Positions 1-11,651 of a DNA stretch of 64,000 bases are shown piece after piece (the first letter of the stretch is position 1; the number at the start of each line of letters is the position of its first letter). The notes beneath the pieces were generated by a model. That model searched no databases. It saw nothing but the letters and a program-made list of their open reading frames with translations, and was not told where the DNA came from. This DNA is from Voacanga thouarsii (Eukaryota > Streptophyta > Magnoliopsida > Gentianales > Apocynaceae): NCBI GenBank assembly GCA_026120185.1, contig JANUWF010001938.1, forward strand, positions 744,001-808,000. The letters are read 5' to 3'. A program made the position numbers and the translations under genes.

Positions 1-2160
1 CACATGAAGGTGACTATGGCACATCAAAATTTTGAAAAAAGTAGATATCAAATAATATTATCCTTATCATATTTATAATGTTATATTAAATAACCTTATT
101 AATAAATTATATATTTTTGAAGAAACAAACATTTAATTCTTTTAAGTAATAAGTTATGAGAAATATACGTAGTATTGATAAATTCCATAAGATTCTTATC
201 TAAATATAAATTCATCTGAATTTAGATGGATGAGACAAGTGGCACTACTTCGTATTGACATTTGAAATTATTAAATTTAAAAAAAAAATTTCTTGGTGAA
301 GAAATTTGAAGGTTTTTTTTTATAATATCAGGGTTATCTGAAACTAATCATTATGCCAGCTACACTGCTCCATGTTGACATTTTGAATTATTGAATTTTA
401 AAAAAAAATCCCCGGTAAAAAAATTTGAAGGGATTTTTTTTTTTAATATCAATGTTATTTGAATTCAATAAATTTAGATAAGATAGAACTAATCATTATG
501 CCAATTTTTTTTGAACTTTTTAGAATTATATTCTTTTTAATTTCTTATTTTTCATCTTTTTGGGAACTCCAAAAGTATTATTCTATATTTATACATTTCA
601 TCTCTCTAAAAATTTGAAGGTTTTTTTTTTTTTTAAATATCATGCTTATTTGAATTGGTTTTTTTTTTTAAATCAGAGTTATCTGAAATTTTTATTTTTT
701 TAAATTATTAGAATTATCTTCTTATCTGAATTGTTTTTTAATGTAAGAAAATTGGGAAAATTACTGAAACTATCCTGTGTAACGCACGAGCACTAAACTA
801 GTTGTGTTAATTTCATCAACACTTCCAACTAACATGCTCAATGGTTGAGATATATTTGGTAATTCATGCATAAAGTAGGCATTTAACATAATTTTTAAGA
901 TATATATATTATTATAATAACTATTATCATCATTGTATTAATCTAATCAACACACTATAAAGAGACTTTACCTCTTCTCCTTCCTTATATATATTAATTT
1001 CATTATTGTATTCAAAATATCATATCTTCATTGACTGTTCCAATTTCGTCCTTAAATCAGTCTAGTTGTCTACTTACTTGAGATTTTCTTAGAGAAGATC
1101 AATGAACCCCAGTTAATTAGTCTGAGGAAGGTTATGTACAACTTTTTCAAGGCATTTTATGTGCAACTTCTACTCCTCAATCCTGCAAACACTGTTAGTA
1201 ACCAAATCTTCTTACTCACCGAATTGCATAAGAGCTGTAAAGCTCCTATCCACTGCTTCACCCAGTTTTACTAATCGTCTTCACTAATGGCTACAGTGGT
1301 GTGATAAGAAAGCCTGCGACAACACACTGTTGAAGCCAGCTGGTCTTTGTAAGAAGAACTTTAAAGTATTTGTGAATTATAAGATTGGAAATGATGACAA
1401 TATTTGGAATAATATTAAATATATTATTATTAGATTTTTTTATGATTATATGACTGTTGTGAGTGTATTTTGTTTTTTCTGTGTAAATCGTTTAAAGATA
1501 TAAGTAGTTAATATGAATTAAAAAGAGACACTAATTAATTAGGCATTGCTTTCTTCTTGTAAATAGTAGAAAATCTATGAAGAAAGAAATTTGAGATGCT
1601 TTTCATTGGATTCTTATTTTTTTTAATAATTTTTTCACAGTTCTATATTTAGATGTCTGCCATATATTTTTGCATATAGCAAAATACAAAAAGTGCAAAA
1701 ACTTACCAAAGCACTATCAGAATTAATATTTTTGATAGGATTAATATTACTTTTATTATTATAATTTTTGTGTGTTTGTTTGTTTGTTTTATTAATTATT
1801 TTGTGGATGTCTGCCCTTTTGGATTTGTCATGGCTATTTTAGCTTCGGTACGAATATCAGTGTCGGTAGGTCATATAATTTTTTTAATTATTGCTTTGAA
1901 TATTAATTTTGTTACTAAATTAATCAAAATTATTAGTTAATAATTAATTTTTTATAATTGTTCACGGGGAATTTTTGAGTTTATAATTTTCTTTCTTTAT
2001 TTATTTTTTGTATATAAAGGGCAACATATGTACACTGCTAACAGAGTAATGCATATCAAGATTTGCAAGAATAACTATTTGTTTCTCCTTTTATAATTGC
2101 CATATTTTATTTGTTTATTGGCCGCTCTCCATATTGATGTTGTTCTCACGAGCTTGAACT
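1..2160. other. AT-rich intergenic DNA, no gene seen
   Basis: No reading frame here resembles a protein, and stop codons are dense in all frames. Homopolymer A and T runs are frequent. The stretch around 1080-1380 is less AT-rich than its surroundings, but I recognise no exon in it. Apart from the tandem repeat annotated at 236-505, I see nothing to name. Confidence 0.6.
236..505. repeat. Imperfect tandem repeat, about 120 bp x 2
   Basis: Two diverged units follow each other, roughly 240-357 and 360-505. Each has a block reading TTGACATTT(T)GAATTATT, an A-rich run, AAATTTGAAGG, a T-rich run, AATATCA..GTTAT, and then ACTAATCATTATGCCA. The AAATTTGAAGG and T-run parts recur in weaker form at about 607-690. 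The unit has no coding character. Confidence 0.6.
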
Positions 2161-2690
2161 TAACTTGATCTATGTGTAAATTAGAGTTGTATTCGAATAC
2201 GAATGAATTGAATAACACATTTTCAATCTCGAGTTTAAATATAAACAAACACTATTCAAATTCGTTCGTTTATTATTCAAGTTCAAATTCATATTCGAAT
2301 TTATTCGATTATTGTTCGATAATATTCGAATTCGAAAAACTCGATAAACGTTCGAATTCGTTTATTTTATATTTTATATTTTATAAAAATAATTATTCAA
2401 AAATTAACAAAATAATTGAATATTATAATATCAAATAAATAAATAAAAAAATTAATCTTAATACTATAATAGAAGATTTATTAATATTATAAAATATAAG
2501 TACATGTAATATAATTATTTAAAAAAAATATATAATATGTTTATGAATATATTTAATTTCGTTCGTTTATTAATTGAACTTAATATTTCGTTCAAATTCA
2601 TTTATTTATTAAACGAATGAGCTTTATTCGAACATAAACGAGTTCAAATAATTTTTCGTTCGTGAAAGTTTGATTCGTTTATAACGCTAG
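2161..2690. repeat. TTCGAA/GTTCG-rich dispersed repeat
   Basis: The stretch is packed with TTCGAA, ATTCGAAT, GTTCGTTTATT and complementary words, arranged with rough mirror symmetry around AT-rich DNA at 2410-2530. The style resembles decayed non-autonomous DNA transposons common in dicots. I could not define terminal inverted repeats or a target duplication. The 88-codon frame inside it is low-complexity and is not treated as a gene. Confidence 0.4.
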
Positions 2691-2919
2691 CGTGAACCAT
2701 ACATTTATAAATAATTAATTTTTGTAGTTTTTTTTTATTTAATCACGAGATAAAATCTCCACACATAGTGCATAGTGATTCACTAAGTGCCGTAATCCAA
2801 AAGACAGCAAAAGTGCTTTTAGGAAACAAATTGATGACATTAAACGAAGATTAATTGCTTTCATAGGATTTAATGTGCATGGATTAATTATACTCCCTCG
2901 ACTTTAGTATTTGATACAT

Positions 2920-3210
2920 TTAGATAAAAAAAAAAAAAATACACAGACTACATTTTTCTTGAAATTTATGAACTTTTAAATAAAAAAGAATATAATATTA
3001 TCTACTTATTTTTGTCAAAATTAAATTTATTAATTGCTGCATACTCTTTTTCTCTCTTTTCTGCTATTAAATATTAAATTTTAATAAAATAATAATGATA
3101 AGAATAAAAATATAAAAAAAACTACAATAAATATATATCTTAAGTACACATTGAATTTTGAATTCAAAATTAACTTTAGAGTAATTAATTTATTAGAGTA
3201 CATATTGAAG
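2920..3210. repeat. Dispersed repeat, copy 1 (partner at 49830-50110)
   Basis: This segment aligns end to end with 49830-50110. Shared blocks are AATACACAGA, TTCATGAACTTTTAAA (slightly varied), CAAAATTAAATTTATTAATT, TATTAAATATTA and a tail reading ACA.GTTGAAT. Identity is moderate and gapped. It lies about 2.7 kb before unit A, and its partner lies about 1.7 kb past unit B, on the other side of the two units. It has no coding potential, and its element class is unknown. Confidence 0.55.
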
Positions 3211-3589
3211 ATAGCATCACAATATGTATGCGGTGCGGCACACTAGAACTCTCTTCCAAAAAGGATACTCACACTTCAGACTAGCGGGAAATTCTTATGT
3301 GGACCGAATTTACCGTAAATCGATACTTTAAAATATTGTACCTTTATAAAAATATATAATATATAAAATACGTAGTATAACAATCAAAACACTCTGTCCG
3401 TAAAACCCCCGACTCCTTGTTTTCTGACTCCTTACATGTCATAAAGAAGAAAAGCCGAGTATGTGTCACGCTCCAATCAAATTCTGAATTCTAGATCGCG
3501 CGTTTTTTGTTGACGCTGTAATACTTTGTACTGGTAGTAAGAACAAAACATTGCTACTTTTCATACATTTTTACTGGGCTTTTAATTCA

Positions 3590-3852
3590 TAATTTATATT
3601 ACTAAATTCGTTTTAATCTTTTAAATTTATATAATTTTATTTATATATTTTAAAAATATCATTATATTTAATATTTTTTATAATTATTATTTTATTTTAT
3701 TTATTTAATTTTTTTTAAAATTATCATATTTTTATTTTTTAAAATTATTTAATATAATAATATAATAGTAAAATTAATATTAATAGTATTTAAATTTTTT
3801 AATGTGATAAATAAAAAAATATTAAAATTTTTTAATTATGATAGATAAATAA
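3590..3852. repeat. MITE-like repeat, copy 1
   Basis: This aligns in the same orientation with about 4370-4635. Both copies contain AAATTTATATAATTTTATTTATA-type sequence, a repeated AAAATTAATATTAATG/AG block, and end in TTTTTTAATTATGATAGATA. This copy lacks the CATCCGTTTC-like left end seen in copy 2. No protein is encoded. Confidence 0.55.
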
Positions 3853-4324
3853 CAAATACATGGATGAATGATAATCCATGTACCCGTGAATGACGATAAT
3901 ACCACGTTTGGCTTTATCCATCTTATTGGTTACTTCTTCCTGCTTTAATTCTTTCCCCCTATTATTTCATTGGGGTGCAAAGATTTATTTTTATTTTTGT
4001 CTTATATGCCTCTGTCAAAAAATTAGGAGGCCAAATTTTATTCCTACATGGGTTGAAGCTGAAGAAGATGCTTAAAATGACGACGTTTGAAGAGTTTAGG
4101 TTTAGTGATTTTATTAGTTAAATTAATTATGAAGATTATTTATTTTATTATATATATTAGTCTCGCTTAAATTACATATTTTTTATTTTTTTAAATTTAA
4201 TATTTCTTTAAAATAAAAACTTTAAATTTATCATATATTGAAAAAAAGTAAGTTAATATTTCTCTTATATTACTAAATTATTAAAGAAAATATAATATTT
4301 TATAAATAAATAATAATTTTAAAA

Positions 4325-4650
4325 AGTATTTCATCCGTTTCTATTTATCTATCACAATTAATTACTTCACACAATTTAATAAAAAATAGTTAATCTCTTA
4401 AATTCATACAACTTTGTTTATACATTTCAAAAGTACCATTGAATTTAATATTTTTCACAATTATTTTCTTATTTTATTTGTTCAACTCTCTCCCTAAAAT
4501 TATTATATTTTCGTTTTTCAAAACTATTTATTATAAGGGTATATCAATAAAATTAATATTAATGACACTTAAATTTTTTTAATATAATAGATAAAAAAGA
4601 TATTAAATTTTTTTAATTATGATAGATAAATAAAGATAAAAGAATATTTA
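4325..4650. mobile_element. Stowaway/mariner-like MITE, copy 2
   Basis: The left end reads TTTCATCCGTTTCTATTTAT followed by CTATCACAATTAATTA. The right end, on the complement, reads CTTTATTTATCTATCATAAT. The shared ATTTATCTATCA core and the CCGTTTC word match the usual style of plant Stowaway-type MITEs. The target duplication is not clear because the flanks are AT-rich. There are no internal genes. Confidence 0.5.
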
Positions 4651-4812
4651 TTTTAAATTTAAATTTAATGAACTTTATTTCTGACCCCACCCCTCGCAAT
4701 TTAAGAGTGGAGGACGTTTTCCAAAAGAGAAGAAAGCGTTTATGGTGAAGTGAAACTTCACGACGGGAAGGACAATTATTGGTCCTTTTGAAATGACAAT
4801 TGATGAGAGGAA

Positions 4813-4907
4813 GGACAATTATCAATAGAATCCCATTCCATTTTTGGGGAGAAAGGACAATTATCAGTAGGATCCCATTCCATTTTTGGGCCTCCTATTC
4901 CTATTCC
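4813..4907. repeat. Tandem duplication of a 47-50 bp unit
   Basis: The unit AAGGACAATTATCARTAGRA plus TCCCATTCCATTTTTGGG occurs twice in a row. A related AAGGACAATTATTGG word sits just upstream near 4770. The unit lies in a locally GC-richer stretch and shows no coding function. Confidence 0.65.
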
Positions 4908-4909
4908 CC

Positions 4910-5665
4910 AGTCCCACGCCATTGAGGGGAGGAAGTACAATTCTTCCCTCGAATTTTAATCTATAATCAATTCAATTTAATTAATAAAAAGTAAATTGAT
5001 GAATTTAATATCTTATTTTTTTTTTTACTTTGATAAGTTTTGTTCTTAATTTTTATTTTAAAATTTTTAAATCTATCATCTTTTTTCGAGAGTGAATTAT
5101 TTGATCCTTCTATCCATCTATTGACGGTCAACATAAATCAATGTTTATTTTGGAGAATATTTTTTAAAGAGAAATTTTAAGGACCAAACTTGATAAATGA
5201 AAAAAGTTTAAAGACCAACTTGTCAAATAAAAAAAGTTTAGGGATCAAATCTATTAATTTGCCTTAAAAAATTGTATAATTTGAATATTTTCTAAATATA
5301 TGTTCCATCTTCTATTTTTAACCATTCAAAAAAAGAATAATACAATTTTAAAACTTAAATGATGTCAATTTTTAAATAATGTCAATTTCATATTTTTTAA
5401 ATAATTTATTATTAAGCCAACAATTACTTATATTTCTACTATCCCTAGATCACTATTCTAGACCACTCATATGTGCAAGGGACAAGTAATATTTTTTCTT
5501 TCTTTTATGGAACAAGAAGAAATGTTTTAAATTGACTAACTATTACAAATTATGATATGAACATTATTTTTTAGTATCTTAAAAATAAAGAAGCGAATTG
5601 TTATTTTATTATTTTTTTATGAAGGGATTGTATTATTAAATTCCTAACTTTTTAAGCACATTACA
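4910..5665. other. Intergenic, no gene seen
   Basis: AT-rich sequence up to the left edge of unit A. Around 5165-5265 a short AAAAAAGTTTA(A/G)(A/G)GA unit repeats two to three times. I see no exon, RNA gene or clear element ends. Confidence 0.5.
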
Positions 5666-5965
5666 AATTTATGAACCTTTCAAACTGAGGAGTAGACTAG
5701 TCTGAAAGATCTGGGCTTCCAACAATGTCGTTGGAGTTTCTTGATATGAATCCGAATCATAAGTAGAATATGTGATAGTTCAAAGTTTATTTAGCCAGAA
5801 AACAAAAATGGAATTGTAAAGCTTACAGAACCATTCCATAAATCGGAATGAAGAAATCTTATGTTTTGACCATGGTGAAATATCAAATAGCAGAATTCGT
5901 ACAATGGCATAGATAAGTGGTAAGAACACCCCACTCTTCCCTCAGCTCACCCATGGCTAACAACA

Positions 5966-7616
5966 CTATATGCGAACCAAGCTAACGGGAATAGCCTTGA
6001 GAGGGACTGCCTTCTGAACTGACAGTCCAAACCTATCCTCCATGTCGACGTCTTTCGGTTCCATTCCTCCTTCGAGCTTCCAGTCAAAGTTATGAATCAA
6101 AGAAGCTACCATCAGATGCACCATCCGATAAGCCAAAGGCAGCCCTGGGCAGATTCTTCTTCCCGAACCAAAAGGAATTAGCTCAAAATGCAGCCCTCTT
6201 ACATCAATCTCGCTCTGCAAAAATCGTTCCGGGATGAACATTTCAGGACTTGACCAAATGCCTGGATCTCTGCCGTAAGCCCATACATTGACAAGAACAT
6301 TTGCATTTTTGGGTACCATGTAACCGTTGATTTCTACATCTGCCTCAGCCTTGTGTGGAAGTAGGAAAGGCAAGGTTGGGTGAAGGCGAAAGGTTTCTTT
6401 AACTACTGCTTGCTAATAAGGAAGTCTGGAAATGTCTGATTCCTGGACTTGTTTCTTCTGCCCTGTAGCTTCATCAAGTTCTGCTCGAGCTTTGGCCATC
6501 TTTTGAGGGTCACGCAGTAACTCTGCAATAACCCATTCCACGGTTACTGCAGTTGTATCGATCCCTGCCACGAATAAATCCTATCGAAGAACAGATATTT
6601 TAGTAAGCTGTGCAACATTTACCAATATGCATTCACTGAATGGATGCGGCAATCAAATTATCGGCAAAAACGAGTAAGGAAGGACTGAGGTCAGTTTTCT
6701 GATATAGGCAAGTACCTACCATAAGCAAATGTTTGAGGTCATTGCAGCTGAACTCAGACTCATTTTTCGCGCTGTGTTCAAGGAGGGCTTCTAACATGTC
6801 ATTCTTCCGAGAGCAACTGTCCAATGAACCTCTTTCTAGTTGCCGTTGATTAATAATATCACCAAATATATCAAATAGTTTCTGGAAATAGAACTCAGCT
6901 TGGCGAATGATGCCCTGTGGATCTATCAATTTAAGTACGGGCAAGTAATCTGCAAGATTAGGGGAGCCAGCATATTCCATCAAGCCCCTCACAATCTCCT
7001 CGAGTTCTTGAGACGAATTGGCACCATAACTAGCAAAATCAACCGAAAAAAGAGTGGTTGATATTAAGTTCAGGGATGTCGTAAAGGCAGCATCACCAAT
7101 ATTTACAGCAACCTTGCTAGCACTGCAACTATGTAAATAATCACACAATCCTTGAATCTTTTGTTGGCGAAGGCCTTGACTAGCATCAAGTCTTTTTGCC
7201 GCAAACATTTGTTCTCTGCTTATCTTACGGAGATTACGCCATTGAATTGAAGCTGGCATCCAGGCGATAGAGACCTTGTGGTGATCAAGCACACAGGCAG
7301 CACTGGGGACACTTCGATTTGAGAAAACTTGGTCATGCTTTTGTAGTACTTCTTTTGCGATCGTGGGAGATGATACGACTATTGTTATGTTGCTCCCCAG
7401 CTTAAGGGACATAAGTGGTCCATAAGTTTTGGCAAGTTTAGCTAGTGATTGATGCGGCTTTTGCCCGAGTTGAAGGATGTTACCGATGACTGGAAATGAG
7501 TAAGGCCCCGGAGGAAGTTTGGCTAGCCTCCGGGAGCTCAATGTTGAAGTGAGGATGTACATAGCGGCTCCAGTAAGTACAACAATGGAGAACATCAGGG
7601 AAAACCCAAGATCCAT
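5966..7616 (-). pseudogene. CYP76-like cytochrome P450, one nonsense codon
   Basis: Two exons are visible on the minus strand: 7616-6720 (299 codons) and 6580-5966 (205 codons with stop), joined in phase 0 by a GT-AG intron. The total of about 503 residues is normal for a microsomal class II P450. Exon 1 shows an N-terminal anchor, the hinge LPPGPYSFPVIGN and the C-helix WRNLRK. Exon 2 opens with the I-helix oxygen-binding motif AGIDTT, then KETFR (ExxR), PERF and the heme loop FGSGRRICPG with its cysteine. The style fits CYP76 (geraniol-8-hydroxylase-like terpenoid oxidases); the substrate cannot be inferred. One in-frame TAG at 6413-6415 (codon about 355), where the B copy has TTG, would remove ExxR and the heme ligand. 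Nothing else is broken. I chose the ATG at 7616 because the anchor follows it; an in-frame ATG at 7643 also exists. Confidence 0.9.
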
Positions 7617-8544
7617 TTTTGTTGTGTTACTGAGCCTTCCCAACTCTCCCTCTCTCGAACTCCTGGGTGTATTTAAGAGTCAAGATCGAACAGAAGGACG
7701 AATTTGCTGAACCAACGAAGAATACCTTTGTGCATGCCCTGAGGAGATATGTTGGTACGTCTGGACAGGCGGGGCCCGTTCTAATTGGGAATTAGGGCCT
7801 GGGATTATCCTGCAGGTCCAGCCCCTCCTCTAGTTACGTTTTCGTTTTCGTTTTCGTTTCCTCAGGAAAATAACTCCAACACGTTTATTGGCAGCAACAA
7901 CTCAAAACAGATTCTTCTTGTGAAAAATATTTGCTTTCTTTCTCATTTGAAATTCATCACTGACGAACTCTGGAAATTGGGTGATTTACAATAACTACAC
8001 GAAGGGGTTTTTTTACCATATGATCAGAGGCCAAAAGTCTATTACTTTTTTTTTTTTAAATTCAGGTATACTTATTTGACTATTTTTGAGATTATAGATT
8101 ATTTTTCAGATTTATAGTCATATAAATTTTAATTTAATCTCACTCTAATACTATAATCATATAAAATTGAGTTCAATCTCATTTTAATATCATAATTATA
8201 TAAATTTAAATTTGATAGCATGCATTACAAAAATCTCGGTGTGTCATCCTATTTTATATTTATCACGTGAGGTGTCTACTATTACCTCTTTTTTTTTTTA
8301 AGAAAAAAAATGTGATAAAGTATTTTTGCTACTATCGAATATATTATCTTATTTTACGTTTATTTTATGTTTATCACGTGAGGCATCTTCTATGACTACT
8401 TCTTTTGTTTTAGGGAAAAAAAATGTGACAAAGCTTTTTTGCTACTATCGAAAATGTTAAAACAACGGCAGGTCAGGTTTATTGTTTTAGTTCCAATAGC
8501 AAAAAAAATAGTAGCCAATTGGGGTTATCGGGATTCATCCGGCA
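7617..8544. other. P450/STR9 intergenic region of unit A
   Basis: This is the shared spacer between the divergent P450 and STR9 copies, so it should hold the P450 promoter. About 7617-8240 aligns with 34054-34690. I could not pick a TATA box with confidence. No gene is seen; the tandem duplication at 8247-8457 is listed separately. Confidence 0.5.
8247..8457. repeat. Tandem duplication of a ~105-bp block, absent from unit B
   Basis: The block running from ATTTTA(C/T)GTTTATCACGTG through AATGTGA(T/C)AAAG to TTTTTGCTACTATCGAA occurs twice here, about 8247-8345 and 8356-8457. It occurs once in unit B, about 34680-34770. Unit A has therefore gained a copy or unit B has lost one. The repeat contains CACGTG (a G-box core), but any regulatory role is speculation. 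Confidence 0.7.
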
Positions 8545-10054
8545 GGAAACATACCACGTTGCAGAAGATGTTTGATGATCAAAGAAGAAATAAATTTCGT
8601 GAATGCTGAAGAAGCAAAGAAACTCATAGCAGATTAGGGATAGGCAATATTAGATGTTAGGTATGACACTCAATTTAAACGGGCACATATAAAGGACTGC
8701 TATCATGTTCCTCTATTTATTGACGACGAAGACAATGATTTAGGTAAATCCTGTTTTCTTTATATCTTCTTCCTTATTGCATTGTCGTTTTTTACCCAAA
8801 ATTATTGATTGGCAGGAATTTAGTGCAGGGAAAATAATAAAGAGGACTGTACACACCAATTTTGCTGGTCTGTTTTTTGGGTTGCCATTTACAAAGACCA
8901 ATCCCAACTTTGTGCAATCTGTAAATACCCAATTTTCACCAGAAAGAAAGCTGTTTGCTTGCCTGTCGGGAAGGACTGAGGTAATTGTTCTCAGATTTTG
9001 TAATATTGATCCTATAAAATTTCAAGCTGTTTATGCAGAAGAATCACAATTGAAGGCCTATGAATCAGGTTATGGTTTCTTGAATTTGATTCAAACATGC
9101 GTGCCTCCCAACTGAGGGATCCCCATTAAGTTCACTGCAGTTAATTTTACTGAACCTGCTCTATTTTTTTGAGGCCATTGATCAAAGGTAGTGTATAGAT
9201 AAGGAGAATGCAATTGAAAGGTTCAGTCACCTTTCCAGATTTAGGAATAGGTGTTATTCTTTATTGGAAAATTTAGTGCTATTGTTGAGGTTGACCAAAT
9301 ATAGAAATGCAAATTGAAGTTTTCACTGCAAAATTTTAGATGGGTGTAAAATTGTCCAATCTGTCATGTTAATTCAAAAGATCAGTCAAAAAATGCATCT
9401 TTTTTTTTCCTTTCTGATCTCCAAAATAAAAATTTTGAAAGAGAATCTAATAAAATTCAAGATGATCTGTGGCACACAAGTGTGTTATAAAGGTATCCTA
9501 GATTATGGGAGGATTTAACCTCTAATATTCAGACAGTTGGCTTCTTCTCTCTACCACTCTATCAAGTTTATTCGAGTCTCTTACTTTCTTTTTCATCTGA
9601 TCCATTTAATAAACCAAATGAATTTTCAACTGCCGCTGCTGCCAGTAAATTAGAGCAAGCTGGCTACAAAAACCTACCATGCATTACATTTGGGCTTCAA
9701 TCTGTGAAGTCAGGTAGTCTTAATTCCATTACTTCAACCATCATGTCCTCAACATTGGAAGTAACCTACAAAAGTCTTATCTGATTTCCAGGAACTTTCA
9801 ATTCTGTCAGTGCTAGCGAGCTACAAAATGCAGGGAAGGCTGCTTTGGTTACAGTGCGAGGGTAGATCTCAGCTGTTTTAGGAACTGTACTCATCTGTAA
9901 GTTACTTGATACCTTCCCCTGGAACATGTCTGGGACTTTGCTTATCACAGAGTGAGCTTGTGCTTACATTGTCAAACCTGCAGGTGCATTTCTTTATGTA
10001 ACTTTCTTCTCTGAGCAAGCAGAAAAACTCCTTCAGTTAGCTCCTTCAAGCTAA
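8545..10054 (+). pseudogene. Rhodanese-like STR9-type pseudogene, copy A
   Basis: The exons match plastid rhodanese-like protein 9 (Arabidopsis STR9). They are about 8545-8743 (NAEEAKKLIA, FKRAHIKDCYHVPLFI), 8829-8980 (KRTVHTNFAGLFFGLPFTK), about 9628-9713 (SKLEQAGYKNLPC, FGLQSVKSG), 9792-9896 (SASELQNAGKAALVTVRG) and 9984-10054 (EQAEKLLQLAPSS, then TAA). Several GT/AG sites are intact, but the exon-3 acceptor is not evident. Breaks: stops at 8635-8637 and 8641-8643, a one-base insertion near 8952 that shifts the frame just before the active-site Cys region (CREG), and TAG at 9863-9865 where B has AAG. The transit-peptide exon was not found. The family is thought to act in the chloroplast; this copy cannot make the protein. 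Confidence 0.85.
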
Positions 10055-11651
10055 TACTGGTTTTCCCATTTTTCTTTTTCAACCAACAGAAGCTAGTCCC
10101 TAGTTGGTGAGGCAATTTTGCTTCTCGTTATTTGCGTAAAAACTGAGGGAGATTAGAATTTAGAAGGCGGAGGGAACCCATATTGACAGGAGAGAACATG
10201 TATGAAGATCTGTAAAGCAGAAGAGAAATCATGAAAAACACTCATAGTGAGATTGCCATCTCATTCAATGTAGCTTGGGAATTGTGTGATTCAATTCTTG
10301 GAAAATCCTTTGTATTATTTTTTATTAGCAGGAAAAATTGTCCTTAAATCATTGTTCTGCATACCAAGGACATCATTGTATAATGCAAGAAACATAATCA
10401 TGATTCTTACTGCTTTGGTAAGAATCATGTTTATGATGTTTTTAGCTACTATGTAATATTTAATCATCCGTGAGCAACTTTCTGGGGGCTGTGCTTTGCA
10501 CTACTAAGTTAACCTCTACTCTGGCTATGGTGCATGGTGCACTGATGCTCTAGATTGTGTTCTTCTGCATACCACTACAAATTTATGTTCCTATTTGCTT
10601 ATGCATTATTCTGGAAATATTATACTGTATTTTTCTATTTGCTGCATGCTTGGGATGGATTTCTGAAAAGTATCAACAAGCTAGGTGCCCTGGCGTTGGG
10701 AGGGGGTTTGTTCCTCGGACTGAGTAGGCTTCGTGCATGTCGGGGAAATTCTGTTAAATGATGGTGCTTTTCAACCGAATTCCGATTCGGGATGGTTGTT
10801 GGGCAATTTTTTATTTTAGGGAGGTTGCATTATAAATATTTAAAATCAGGATGCATCAGTGTGATTATATAGTTTTTCAGCTTTATTAGAAATTAAAAAT
10901 TTTGAAATTTAAAAATTTGATATCGTATTTTTACAATAAGACATTAAAATTTTATTTCAGGAATACGATTTTAAATTAATAAAATATTTTTTTTTGCAAG
11001 CCGTGCACGTCTTTGTCTATCCATTAAACTTTTAGAATGCAACAAAAATCTATAAATGTATTTCTTACATTATAAACGGTTATTAATATAATATTCAAAT
11101 TGACATAATGTAATAAAAATTTTAAATATATTTTTTATATCATTTTAAATCACTTGTAATTTAATAAAATAATATAATAGTATTACAACTATAATAAAAT
11201 AGTTATTTCAAAATTTAATAATTACGCATAATTATATGCTAAAAATATTAAAATAAATATATAACTAGTCTATTAAATTTAATAATTACACAATGTTTTC
11301 CCTTTTCATCATTAGTGCTCTTGTCATGCTATATGGACATTGGGAGAGTTAACGTGATTGAATAACGAGAATATGAACATTAAAAGAAATGAAGTGAAAA
11401 GTGAAAAGTGAAAACATGTTTCTGTAACTCTACAAAATCTTCCCTACAGTATCGAAACATCCACTAGCAAAAATCATTAACTTTTTCAAACATCCATTTT
11501 TCTTTTGTTCAGAAGCCCAATCTGCTCTAAATTCTGAACTATAAAAACGACGTCTACTCCCTACACTACTGCTGTCAAGTTGGCTGATTACACAAAAAGA
11601 GAACTTTGAAAAAACAAATATTCTGGACTCGAGAATCCATCGGTGGCTTGC
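10055..11651. other. STR9 3' flank and F-box 3' flank, unit A
   Basis: No gene is seen. The part from about 9880 to 11015 has no counterpart in unit B, where it was deleted. From about 11016 onward it aligns with 45181-45713, the 3' flank of the F-box gene. A short perfect hairpin at 10399-10429 is listed separately. Confidence 0.6.
10399..10429. other. 12-bp perfect inverted repeat, 7-nt loop
   Basis: CATGATTCTTAC, then the loop TGCTTTG, then GTAAGAATCATG. Weaker pairing extends the stem outward through AACATAAT and TTATGATGTT. It lies in the STR9 3' flank, in the part deleted from unit B. It may be a chance palindrome in AT-rich DNA or a transcript hairpin. Confidence 0.6.
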
